Positions 50,281 through 61,082 of a DNA stretch of 64,000 bases are shown here, one piece after another. Every line of letters begins with the position of its first letter. The stretch's first letter is position 1. A program made the translations under genes and the position numbers. This DNA comes from Liquidambar formosana (lineage: Eukaryota > Streptophyta > Magnoliopsida > Saxifragales > Altingiaceae), in assembly GCA_039720395.1 (NCBI GenBank), contig CM077827.1, positions 22,348,375 through 22,412,374 on the forward strand. Direction: 5' to 3'. The notes beneath the pieces are model-generated. The model saw nothing but the letters and a program-made list of their open reading frames with translations. It did not search any database and was not told where the DNA came from.

Positions 50281-51119
50281 CAGGGACAAAGCCAGGAATT
50301 TAAGTGAGATGGGGCAAATTTTGATTAGTAATTAGTCCTCTATCCTAATTCAAAAATCAAAGAACCTTTAATCAATTTTTTTTTTCCTTGTAATTTTTGA
50401 GATAGAAAAAATTCCAAAAATGTATAATCTATTGATAAAACATATTTCAATTCAATACATTTACAATTGTCCTCGATGAAACGCCATATTTTGAAAGCAT
50501 TAATTGAATGATAGTTTCATTATAAACAATATCAAATACCACTCTTTCAATAAATATAACTAAGCTATCATTCAAAAATTGATCTCTCATTTTGTTATGC
50601 AAATGATTCTTTATAATTTTCATTGTAGAAAGTATATGCTATTTCCACAATGGTAGTCGCAACTAGTAAGATCAATGCTAGTGTCAAGAGCAAGTATATT
50701 TCTCGATATATATCGTGTTTTTTTGTCTCAACCAATTTTGTAGCAAGATCATTAATTCCCTTCAATTATGAAAATCACTATTGGAACTAATATAAAAATT
50801 ATAAGTATCCAATTTATTCCCAAATATTGAAAGGCTTCTTCTAACAAATTCAGGTGGATAAAACTGGGTAAAGCGGATCAATTTGTCCTTATCAAAAGCT
50901 CAAGTGTCTAGGAGGGATTGGGGCTTTTATTTGAAGAGAAAATAAAAAATAAATAAATAAAGAAGAGAGGTATGAAAGTAAAAATTAAAGGGATTTAAAA
51001 ATAAAAAAAAATTCAGGTGAGGCGGATTTCCAATTCCATAAAAGTTGAGGGGATAAAAATTCAAAAAAAAAGTTGTCAGGTGGGGCACCTGCCCACCGTC
51101 GTCTTTGGCTCCATCCTTG
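50281..51119 (-). mobile_element. Deleted hAT transposon with C-terminal dimerisation remnant
   Basis: Termini CAGGGACAAAGCCAGG and, reversed, CAAGGATGGAGCCAAAG are flanked by ttggcgag and ccggcgag (6 of 8 match). Minus-strand 50625-50465 reads STMKIIKNHLHNKMRDQFLN then DSLVIFIERVVFDIVYN, which is the hAT C-terminal dimerisation region of the TTF-type zinc-finger transposases. All upstream transposase sequence is lost, so this is an internally deleted derivative. Confidence 0.75.
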
Positions 51120-51544
51120 CCGGCGAGCCACGGTCGGCTCTCCCCCTCTTAATATATCGAGTAAATGCAAGTGAACATTTTGCCCCTCTAAAAAAATTCG
51201 AGGTTGTCAACGTTGGATCGATCGGGGATAGGCAAAAGTACCTTATAGGCTTATACTCTCAAAGTTATTAATTTAATAAGGTCGTTGTGTAAGACCTGGG
51301 TCAGGACTTGGCATTTCTACCAGACAAAAATTTCAAGTTCGAGGCCTCCGAAGCCATGCCTTAAGGATTATAAAGCCTTTGTGCCTGAATGTCTCCCCTA
51401 CAGCATCTTGCTTTATGATTGAAATTACACTACAGCATCTTGCTTGAATGTCTCTCTCATTTATAAAATTGCACTACAACAGCTTGATATATAATAATTT
51501 TTCCATTGTTTATATTTACTTTGACTGCTTATCTATATGCCAAC

Positions 51545-51702
51545 AGCTAGGAGGGAATGCTCAACGGCTTCTGGAGTGTGAGTCCATCTTGCAGATTTTT
51601 TGGCTTTTAAGACAAATAGGTATGCCGGCCGTACAAGGTGCCCATGATCTAGCCTATACTATGCGGAGGCATTTCGATATGATTCGGGGTAGCCCTCCTT
51701 GA
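51545..51702 (+). pseudogene. Exon-like coding stretch of unknown gene (terminal exon candidate)
   Basis: After an acceptor-like tatgccaacag, an open frame reads QLGGNAQRLLECESILQIFW, then GMPAVQGAHDLAYTMRRHFD, then MIRGSPP and TGA. The residue mix and codon use look like real protein, unlike the surrounding AT-rich sequence, and a U-rich 3'-UTR-like stretch follows. I see no upstream exon in 47.6-51.5 kb and do not recognise the family. It may be the last exon of a gene otherwise lost, or a captured fragment. Confidence 0.4.
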
Positions 51703-52139
51703 CTTTCACGTTTTCAAATGTATTTTTGTGTTTTTTGGCCTTTAGAGCATCCTTTTTTGTTTTTTCGACTTGGACTGCATTAGTTTTTTTGGTTCTCTTG
51801 GGACTGTATTGATGTACTCTTTTACTTCTAAGAAATGATGGCATGACAGTCAAATTACAAATACAAAATAATGGACCTTGAATTTTTTTTAAGTAGATTA
51901 AAATCCATTCGTAACTATAATTTGGCTGTCATTGCTAACAGCATTGACACTTTGTTATGCTAGCACAGACCTTTTACTTATATATGAATGAGTTTCTAAA
52001 TTTGACGAAAAAAACAAAAGCAAGGGCACATGTTGTTCCAAGCTTTGAAAATAATTTTCTATTCTCCAAGTCGCCAAAGATAGAAACGAAAATATGTTTT
52101 CAGAAAAGTGTGTGTAGAACGAGAAAATTTGCAACCACT

Positions 52140-52405
52140 CACAAGTGGACACGTGTCTTAAAGTCAACTAAATCATGGCAAATTCAATTTGGCCACGTGT
52201 CTTCTTATAAGTTAAATGGGATATATTTATGGCAAATAAATGTGTGCCATGTGTCTTTTATTACACAGCGTTGGCGAATTACAAGTTGCCATGTGTTTTA
52301 AAATTACTATACAGGTGGCCAAATCAAATATTGACACTTGTCAAGTGAGACCAAATAAAAGGAAGACAAATAATTCTTCCAATCAAATGTTGCCACGTGT
52401 TCTGG
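52140..52405 (+). promoter_or_regulatory. Array of CCACGTGTC-type motifs in LTR U3
   Basis: Seven loosely spaced variants occur in about 260 bp: ggacacgtgtctt, ggccacgtgtctt, gtgccatgtgtctt, gttgccatgtgttt, caggtggccaaat, ttgacacttgtca and gttgccacgtgttc. The ACGT-core ones are G-box/ABRE-like, sites bound by bZIP and bHLH factors in plants. They lie 110-370 bp upstream of the LTR TATA box, as expected for an enhancer; the function is inferred. Confidence 0.65.
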
Positions 52406-52507
52406 TTAGGATGGCTATCAAATAATTAATATTTACCCTTTTATAAAAGATAAATAAGGGATAATTATTAAGAAGTCAATTCTTATCAGAATACTCTTCA
52501 CCCTACC

Positions 52508-52519
52508 ACTATAAATAGA
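52508..52519 (+). promoter_or_regulatory. TATA box of the Tat LTR
   Basis: cactataaatagag is a near-consensus plant TATA box, followed by U5-like sequence. Transcription would start about 30 bp downstream and define R. Confidence 0.65.
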
Positions 52520-52968
52520 GGTAGCCCCCAAGGGTCAAAGAGGAGGAGATTCAAGCAACAAAACTCTGTCAGACCAAAGCCTCAAAAGCTCTGACGTGAC
52601 CAACATTCAAGCATTGAAGCTCTATTGGATTAAATCCTCAAAAGCTCCATAGAACTTCTACACCAAAGACTCAAGACGAAGAACTCGCACCAAAGTTCAT
52701 AGTCTCTAATACGCTCAAAGCCTAGAGACTCACACAAGAGATCCATTCCGCCTACATCGAAGGAGATTTCACCCACTGAATCGAGAACAAGCTGCTTAAG
52801 CCCTCGAGTCAAAGTTTCAAGGAGAGAAGAATCAGAGGATTATTTTACTTTGTAAACAAAGTCTACACAGAGATTGTATTCCGCTACTACAAATTAATAA
52901 AATTATCCTTTGTCCACTTTTTTTTGGTCTATTTATTTTTAGACATGAAATTTGTGCGTACAAATTTC

Positions 52969-52986
52969 TGGCACGCCCGGTGGGAC
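52969..52986 (+). other. Primer-binding site of the Tat element
   Basis: TGGCACGCCCGGTGGGAC begins 6 bp after the LTR end, in the form TGG... complementary to a tRNA CCA end. I cannot assign the tRNA with certainty. Confidence 0.65.
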
Positions 52987-53033
52987 CATTTCTGCCTCTC
53001 ATCTCTTCTTTTCATCAACTCTCTACAAATTCA

Positions 53034-56000
53034 ATGGCTCCTAAGAAAGCTACCGCTTAAGATCCCAAATCTCACGGATCAATCAACCAAGCCGCAGATC
53101 AGGAATCAAGCTGTGACACCCTGAACTTGGGCCCTATGACTCGAAGCAAGAAAAAGGCAATTGCTGACTTATACGCTCAAACTGCTGTGTGCAAACCAAC
53201 ATTAGGGTCTGGTTCTACCACCCCTAGAAGCCCAGTCATCACCATAGACTTTTTGCGAGGAAACAAGGACACCGTTGAGGAGGATGACTCAAATACCAAT
53301 TCTGCACCTGTTACTCCTCATGGAACGCCACAATCCAAGCTAATGTCACCTACAGACTCTGCCAGATTTGGAAGTTTCAATGCTGTGCCTGTGATGGTGA
53401 CTAACACGCTATCTTTGGAAGAACAGATTGCAAGTATGGCCAAGGCTATTGAAGTTCTCACAACTGCTACGCAAGAAAGAGACATGCAAATGGCTATACT
53501 AGTAGAAAAGATTGGGAATTTGGAACAGCCTAGGATGGGTGCACCGCAAATGAATCCCGAGTTAGGTCAATCTAGCAATACTGCTGCTAATGCGACAACA
53601 GGTCAACCGCAAGTGAATCCTGAGTTAGGTGGGTTTAATAATATGGCCACTAATGCAACAACGGATACACCACCGAGGAATACTAACGTAGGCGACTCTG
53701 GTAATGCTGCTACCAATTCGCCAACAGGTATGCCACATACGAATCCACAAAACATGACCGGAACTATTCCAAGGACCAGAGTTTCGTTTGGCGATTTTCA
53801 TATCCCCTCAGATGGATCGGTTCTAACGGACCAATTGAAAGAGTTCATTGTTGGTACCATTAAGGATAAAGTCGAAGGCAACGCTCGGTTCTCACATGCA
53901 TATGCTAAGCCATACACTCAAAGGATAAACCTTTTGAGGATGCCTACTAGCTATCAGCCTCCAAAGTTCCAACAATTTGATGGCAAAGGTAACCCGAAGC
54001 AACATGTAGCTCACTTTGTGGAAACTTGTAATAATGCCGGCACTGACGGAGATCTACTGGTTAAGCAGTTTGTTCGATCCTTAAAAGGTTTCGCTTTTGA
54101 TTGGTATACTGATTTGTCACCAGGCTCAATTGATAGTTGGGATCAACTTGAACAAGAATTCATTGATCGCTTCTTCAGTACTCGTCGTACGGTTAGTATG
54201 ATTGAACTAACTAGCACTTACCAATGGAAGGAGGAGCATGTCATTGATTATATCAATAGATGGAGGAACTTAAGTTTGAATTGCAAAGACAGGCTTTCTG
54301 AAGCTTCTGCCATTGAGATGTGCACTCGAGGGATGCATTGGGGTTTACGTTACATCTTGCAAGGGATTAGGCCTAAGACCTTTGAAGATTTAGCAACGCG
54401 TGCTCACGATATGGAGCTTAGCATGGCAGCTAGCGGAAGCCAAGGTCCACCAATCCATAACCTTCCAGTCCAAGATTTTCACAAAGGAAAAGAAAAGCAA
54501 GATAATCGTAAAGGGGGCAAGTATCCCATCAAAAATGACAACAAAGAATCTATGGCTGTGAGCTCAGCACCGCTGAAGTTTGTACTCAAGTCAAAGAAGA
54601 AGATAGATGAAAGACCTGATACCTTTCAAGATAAAGGAAAGAAGAAGACCACTTTGAAAGAAATGCAAGAAAAGGAATACCCTTTTCCGGATTCTGATGT
54701 TGCAGAAATGCTGGAAGATCTCCTCAAAAGTAACCTTATTGAACTTCCTGAGATGAAACGTCCTGAGGAGGCTGGTAAGGTAGATGACCCAACATATTGC
54801 AAGTACCATAGATTGGTCAGCCATCCTATAGAAAAATGTTTTGTTTTGAAGGAGAAGATTTTAGAATTGGCTCGCAAGGGAAAGATTGATCTTGGAGTGG
54901 AAATAGCAGCTTCAAATTTGGCTGCGGTGACCTTCGGATCTCCTACCTCTTCCAAAGAAATGGTGTACGAAATGCCTATTTCTATGCCATCGCACACAAC
55001 TTTTACAATGAAGTTTGGCTCGTTTGATCCTATTCGAGTTGAGTGTACGCCTGCACATTCTCCAAAAGCATCTCATTTGGACAAAGGCACTTCAGATGTA
55101 ACAAAAGTGATTATGCAGTTAAATTCTAATGGGGGCATTGCTTGTTCAGAACCCGAATTGTCAAATTCTGAAGATGAAGGGTGGACTCTCGTTACTCGCC
55201 GTAAGGCCTGTAAATCCAATTCATCAAAGTCGTCTTACGTACAACCGATAAGGACTAAAAGAAGGTCTCAACTTGCAAAAAGGTCAAAGGCGAAGAAGAC
55301 TTTGAAAAATCAGAAAGTAGCGTCCATCATAACTGAGAAAGAGTTGGCACGCATTCCGATAACTTTGTGGGACTTCATGCCAAAATGCTTCCAAGATACT
55401 GCCTACCCTTCGTCAAGTACATTGCCTTGCTATGAAGTACACGATGAAGAAGAGCAATCAGAAAGAAAAGAAGATGGACTCGCCTTAGAAAAGTCAAAAG
55501 GTGAAAAAGATTCTCACATCAGCCTTAATATTGTCGCTTCAAGCATGTCAACCATCACATTTTCTTATGAAGATTTACTCTTGGGTTCTAATCCTCATAA
55601 TCGTCCTCTTTTCGTTACTGGCTATGTTCGTGAACGAAAAGTTAATAGAATGCTGTTGGATGGCGGATCTGCTGTAAACATTTTGCCAATACGTGTCATG
55701 AAGGAGTTGGGCGTTTCCATGGACGAACTCTCACATAGTCGTTTGATGATTCAAGGCTTTAACCAAGGTGGTCAAAGGGCTATTGGCATGATAAGACTTA
55801 ACTTGCTGATCGGAGATATGGCTTCTAATGCATTATTTCATGTTATTGAGTCCAAGACTTCATATAACATGTTATTGGGGCGGCCATGGCTTCATGACTA
55901 TGGAGTGGTTCCTTCTACTCTTCATCAATGTTTCAAATACTATCAGAATGGGATCCAAAGGAAGATGGCGGCTGATGACAAACCATTCACAGAGGCCGAA

Positions 56001-56384
56001 ACTTATTTTGCCGATGCCAAATTCTACTTGCAATCCAATGTGGCAAAAGATGTCCAACCTAATGCTGTACCATTAACTGGAGAGGTTAGTACTCAAGAGC
56101 AAAAAGCCACTCGAAAGGTAGAGGCAACAAATCATGCCAAAGGACATGGAGAAACAAGCAAGGCTAAGCAAACTAAAGTTACATGGGGGCAAAAGCCAAA
56201 GGATCAGATTCATATTAATCCCACTAGAGCATCCCCTGTATTGCGTTATGTGCCAAAATCTAAAAGAAAAGAAGGACAGTCTCCTTTTATTGGGTATGAT
56301 CCTACCGTGCTGGAAGCCTTAGAAGATTTAACTCTCCCAGTTACAAAGCTCGCCGTGACAAAGGTAATAAAACCTCCCATCTAG
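53034..56384 (+). pseudogene. Tat element gag-protease region
   Basis: A gag start ATG at 53034 is cut by an in-frame TAA at 53058 (codon 9). The frame then stays open from 53061 to TAG at 56382, with the next ATG at 53136. Retrotrans_gag domain at about 53.9-54.45 kb ([37 protein letters not shown]), a CxxH...HxxxxC zinc-knuckle-like motif ([14 protein letters not shown], 54797) and an aspartic protease with [10 protein letters not shown] at 55652. The long low-complexity segment 53.5-53.78 kb has short repeats (MNPELGQS / VNPELGG with NAATNATT-like spacers). The product would form particles and process the polyprotein; the early stop makes efficient expression unlikely. Confidence 0.82.
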
Positions 56385-56414
56385 GGTTTCGTTAGACCAT
56401 CGCAAGGAATTGAA

Positions 56415-59400
56415 GTGGAGCATGGTGATTTACCAGAAAAGAGGACTAGTGGTTTTGATCCTAATGCTTACAAGCTCATGGTTAAAGCTGGAGGTAGTTG
56501 TCAAGACTTAATTCCTGTTGGAAACTATCCCAATGAGGCGACCAAAGGAAAGGAACATGGTTTGACTAATACCCAAAAGATGTTAAGAGAAAAGGGTTAT
56601 GCTGTAGAGAATCCTAAGACTGGCCTTGGGTTTGTTCCTCCTACTCCTATTCGTATACCGATGAAAAAGCTAGCTTGCAATATATCGCAATTGATTCTGA
56701 AGAAGTGGGCACAAATATTCAAACAACACCAACAAGGCTTTCAGTATTTGATCGTCTTGGTGAGATTTCTTCACGAGTGTCGGTCTTTGATAGGATTGGG
56801 CTTCAAGAAAATGCCACTTTGGGAGAACGCAGACCAGCATATACTAGATTGGGTGATCACATTCCATCTCAACACTTATACAATAAGAAGACTAAGCGTC
56901 GTCGACAAAGAAAGTCATCTTTTGTCATCCAAGATTCCAAAGAATCTTGCAGTGTGATCCCATCTCGGATGAAGCGACATATCTCATTGAATATCACTAC
57001 TGGTGAAGAATTAAAAGTTAAGAGTCACACGGTGGTATTTACAAATCAAAAGGATTCTGGTCAAAACATGCTTGAAGATGTGTGTGAGGACAGCTTTGTA
57101 GCTACCGCATTACATATATCAATCAAAGAAATTCCCGAAGAGGAACCTCCGACGGAAGAAGATGCAGCGGATGCTCCAGTAGCGTTTGAAGAAGGAGTCC
57201 AATCTACTGTAGATGAATTAAAAGAAGTTGATCTTGGTACTCCCGATGATCCTCGTCCTACTTTCTTAAGTGCTAATTTGAATACTGAAGAAGAAAAAGC
57301 TTACATAGATCTCTTACGTGAGTATAGAGATATTTTTGCTTGGACTTACAAGGAGATGCCTGGTTTAGACCCAAAAGTTGCCGTACACCACTTAGCAGTG
57401 AAGCATGGAGTGCGTCCCATCAAACAAGCACAACGTCGATCTCGACTAGAGCTAATCCCGCAAATAGAAGCAGAAGTCAACAAACTCATTGAAGCAAACT
57501 TCATTCGTGAAGTAAAGTATCCTACTTGGATATCAAATATCGTCCCAGTAAGAAAGAAGAATGGGAAGATTCGCATCTGTGTTGATTTTCGAGATCTCAA
57601 CAATGCATGTCCAAAGGACGATTTTCCATTGCCTCTGACTGAAATCATGGTTGATGCTACTACCGGTCATGAGGTTTTATCTTTTATGGATGGTTCGTCT
57701 GGGTATAATCAAATTCGAATGGCACCAAAAGATGAGGAACTTACAGCTTTTCGTACTCCAAAAGGGATTTACTGTTACAAAGTTATGCCTTTTGGGTTGA
57801 AGAACGCTGGAGCCACCTATCAAAGGGCCATGCAAAAGATCTTCGACGACATGCTTCATAAGAATGTGGAATGCTATGTCGATGACTTGGTAGTCAAGTC
57901 CAAGAAAAGAGGAGACCATCTCCAAGACTTAAGAATGATTTTTGAGCGGCTGCGGCGATATCAACTCAAAATGAATCCTTTAAAGTGTGCCTTTGGGGTG
58001 ACATCAGGAAAATTCCTTGGGTTCATTGTTCGACATCGTGGTATCGAAATTGACCAATCCAAAATTGATGCCATTGTAAAAATGCCAGAACCACAAAACC
58101 TACATGAGCTAAAGAGTCTTCAAGGACGATTAGCTTATATCCGTCGATTCATCTCTAATTTGGCTGGTCGCTGTCAACCTTTCAACCGACTGATGAAGAA
58201 AGATGTTCCATTTGAGTGGGATGAAGCATGTACTAATGCCTTCAGAAGTATTAAGTCATATTTGCTTAAGCCACCTGTCTTGAGAGCACCAATTCCTGGT
58301 AGACCTCTCATACTTTATATTTCATCACAATTACGCTCTTTGGGGGTTCTCCTAGCTCAGGAAAATGAAGAAGGAAAAGAAAATGCCCTTTACTTTCTTA
58401 GCAGAACGTTGACGGGCTCCGAGTTGAATTATTCTCCAATTGAGAAGATGTGCATGGCTTTGATATTCGCAATCCAAAAGCTAAGACACTATTTGCAAGC
58501 TCATTCTGTTCGACTCATTTCTCGTGCAGACCCATTGAAGTACATTATGTCTAAGCCTGTTCTTTCTGGGAGACTAGCTAGATGGGCATTATTGCTGCAA
58601 GAGTTTGAAATTACTTATATTCCTCAAAGGGCTGTAAAAGGGCAAGTCTTAGCCGATTTTTTGGCTGATCATCCTATACCGGATAGTTGGGAAATATCTG
58701 AAAGCCTTCCTGACGAGGAAGCACTTCTTATTGAAGTTCGCCCACCTTGGAAAATGTTCTTCGATGGGGCTGCACGTCATGATAGTGCTGGTGCTGGAGT
58801 CGTGTTTCTTACTCCCGAAGGAGATATATTGCCATATGCATTCTTTCTCACTCAATGTTGCTCAAACAATGTGGCCGAATACCAAGCTCTTCTTCTTGGG
58901 CTTGAAATGGCGGTAGATATGAAGGTTTTGCAGCTTGAAGTTTTTGGGGATTCTAAGCTGGTCATAAATCAACTCATTCGTGAGTACGATGTTAGGAAAC
59001 CCGAGTTAATGCCGTATTTTGATTATGGCACTCGTCTTATGGGATGGTTTGATCGTATCACTTTACAACATGTGCCAAGAAAAGAGAATAGACAAGCAGA
59101 TGCTTTGGCTAATCTAGCATCAACCCTCATTTTATCTGATCTCCAAGTCAAAGTGCCCATTTGCCAAAATTGGGTAATACCACCAACTTTTGATGATGAA
59201 ATTGAAGAAGGTGAAGTAAATCTAATCTCTGTCTGTGAAGTCGAGAAGGAAGATTGGCGACAATCCCTTATTGACTACTTAGAACATGGGAGATTACCTG
59301 ATGATCGTCGACATAGGGTTGAAATACGACGAAGGGCACCACGATTCATATACTTTAAAGATACACTCTATCGTCGTTCGTTTGATGGTGTTTTCCTTCG

Positions 59401-60502
59401 CTGTTTAGGAGAAGAGGAAGCTAATCAAGCATTACAAGAAGCTCATTCTGGAATATGTGGTGCTCATCAGTCTGGCCCTAAACTTCATTTTCAAATAAAA
59501 AGGATGGGGTACTATTGGCCCACAATGGTAAAAGATTGCATGGATTACGCTAAAAGGTGCCAAGCCTGTCAATTCCACGCAAACTTTATACATCAACCGC
59601 CGGAGCCATTGCACCCAACTGTTGCTTCTTGGCCTTTTGAATCATGGGGACTTGATGTGGTTGGACCGCTTACTAATAAGTCTTCTGCTGGTCATGAGTA
59701 TATACTTGCAGCAACAGACTACTTTTCAAAGTGGGCGGAAGCTATACCTCTTAAGGATGTGAAGAAAGAAACCGTTGTTGATTTCATTAAAGGAAATATC
59801 ATTTATCGTTATGGTGTGCCTCGATACATCATAACCGATAATGGAAAGCCATTTTGTAATGCTCTTGTGATTCAACTTTGTGAAAAGTTCAGCTTCAAGC
59901 AGTATAAATCTTCAATGTATAACGCACCAGCCAATGGCCTTGCCGAAGCTTTTAATAAAACTCTTTGCAATCTTCTCAAGAAAGTTGTAAGTAGATCAAA
60001 GAAGGATTGGCATGAAAGAATTGGAGAGGCTCTTTGGGCATACCGAACAACATATCGAACACCTACTCAAGCTACTCCATATTCTTTGGTCTATGGTGTT
60101 GAAGCTGTCCTTCCACTAGAGCGACAAATCCCTTCATTAAGGATTGCCATTCAAGAAGGGCTTACAAATGAAGACAATGCTCGTCTACGGTTAGAGGAAT
60201 TAGAGGCCCTAGATGAGAAGAGGCTTGAAGCACAACAAAGGTTAGAGTGTTATCAGGCTCGTCTCTCTAAAGCATTCAATAAGAAAGTTCGACCTCGGTC
60301 CTTTCAAGTGGGAGACTTGGTGCTCGCCGTTCGACGACCAATCATCATTACTCATCGAATGGGCAATAAGTTTCTCTCGAAATGGGATGGACCATATGTG
60401 ATTCAAGAAGCTTACACAAATGGTGCTTACAAGTTAGTTGATGGAGATGGGTTAAGAATTGGCCCTATCAATGGCAAGTTTCTGAAGCGCTACTATGCTT
60501 AA
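56415..60502 (+). pseudogene. Tat element polymerase (RT, dual RNase H, integrase)
   Basis: The gag-protease frame continues after the TAG at 56382 to about 56665, where a run of five A shifts it by -1 into the long frame ending at 60502. In the long frame: RT with YVDDLVV at 57875; a first RNase H (58.3-58.56 kb) whose usual catalytic Asp is replaced (LILYISSQLRS); a second, archaeal-type RNase H (58.76-59.13 kb; FFDGAA, AEYQALL, FGDSKL, QADALAN); an integrase H2C2 finger (GAHQSG...CQAC, 59.46-59.57 kb); and a DD35E core (WGLDVVGP, IITDNGKP, PANGLAEAF). The frame from RT to integrase is intact. Confidence 0.88.
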
Positions 60503-60584
60503 AGGCTGGATAGCGCTCCTCTTCGCATGAGCCTAAACTGTATGTTGCTCCTGGCCCGCATGAGCATAACTGTGTATGGCACCC

Positions 60585-60616
<32 letters not shown>

Positions 60617-60920
60617 CTCGTTGAATTGAAAACCCGAAAGGGCAATTCAAGCAAAAGTTAGAGCACAAGAAAAAAAGTGAACTACGTTATGACTTGATCC
60701 TTTCCTTATGGAATGGTACGTAGGCAACTTGGGAATCACCTAAGTTCAGTCAACCAACCAACAAAAAAAAAAATCATCATGCTCCTGGCCCGCATGAGCT
60801 TAAACTGTGAATGGCATTCCTTTATAAATTCATCATCATTGTTTTTGAACTACGTTATGACTTGATCCTTTCCTTATGGAATGGTACGTAGGCAATTTGA
60901 AAGATATTTCAAATTCAGTC

Positions 60921-60955
<35 letters not shown>

Positions 60956-61082
60956 GAGAGAAGAAGTATCATAGTTGTAAAAAAAAAAATGGTGTTTCAT
61001 TACTTAAAGATGCTATGACTACAAAAGAAAAATGAATCATTTATTAGAGTAACAATGGTAAAGCCTATTCTCTCCAAAAAAA
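60503..61082 (+). repeat. Non-coding region between pol and antisense gene, with tandem repeats
   Basis: A 168-bp tandem arrangement: gaactacgttatgacttgat...ggaatggtacgtaggcaa at 60679 and again at 60847, and gctcctggcccgcatgagc at about 60547 and 60780. Long poly(A) runs lie at 60586-60615 and about 60926-60950. The 'gaactacgt...tacgtaggca' block is a familiar conserved stretch in plant Tat elements and may hold termination or packaging signals; that role is inferred. Confidence 0.65.

Larger units (their letters stand above)
51940..52962 (+). repeat. 5' LTR of the Tat element
   Basis: The 3' boundary ...gtgcgtaca at 52962 lies just before the primer-binding site. The 5' boundary is uncertain: TGTC at 51927 or TGTT at 51953 both suit, and the matching 3' LTR is outside the window. 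It contains a G-box-like array (52140-52405), a TATA box and an adenine/thymine-rich R-U5 region. Confidence 0.6.

Noticed and set aside
54591..54997. Minus-strand ORFs opposite gag
   Set aside because: They are shadows of the gag-protease frame; unlike the 61-64 kb gene they have no splice sites or domain.
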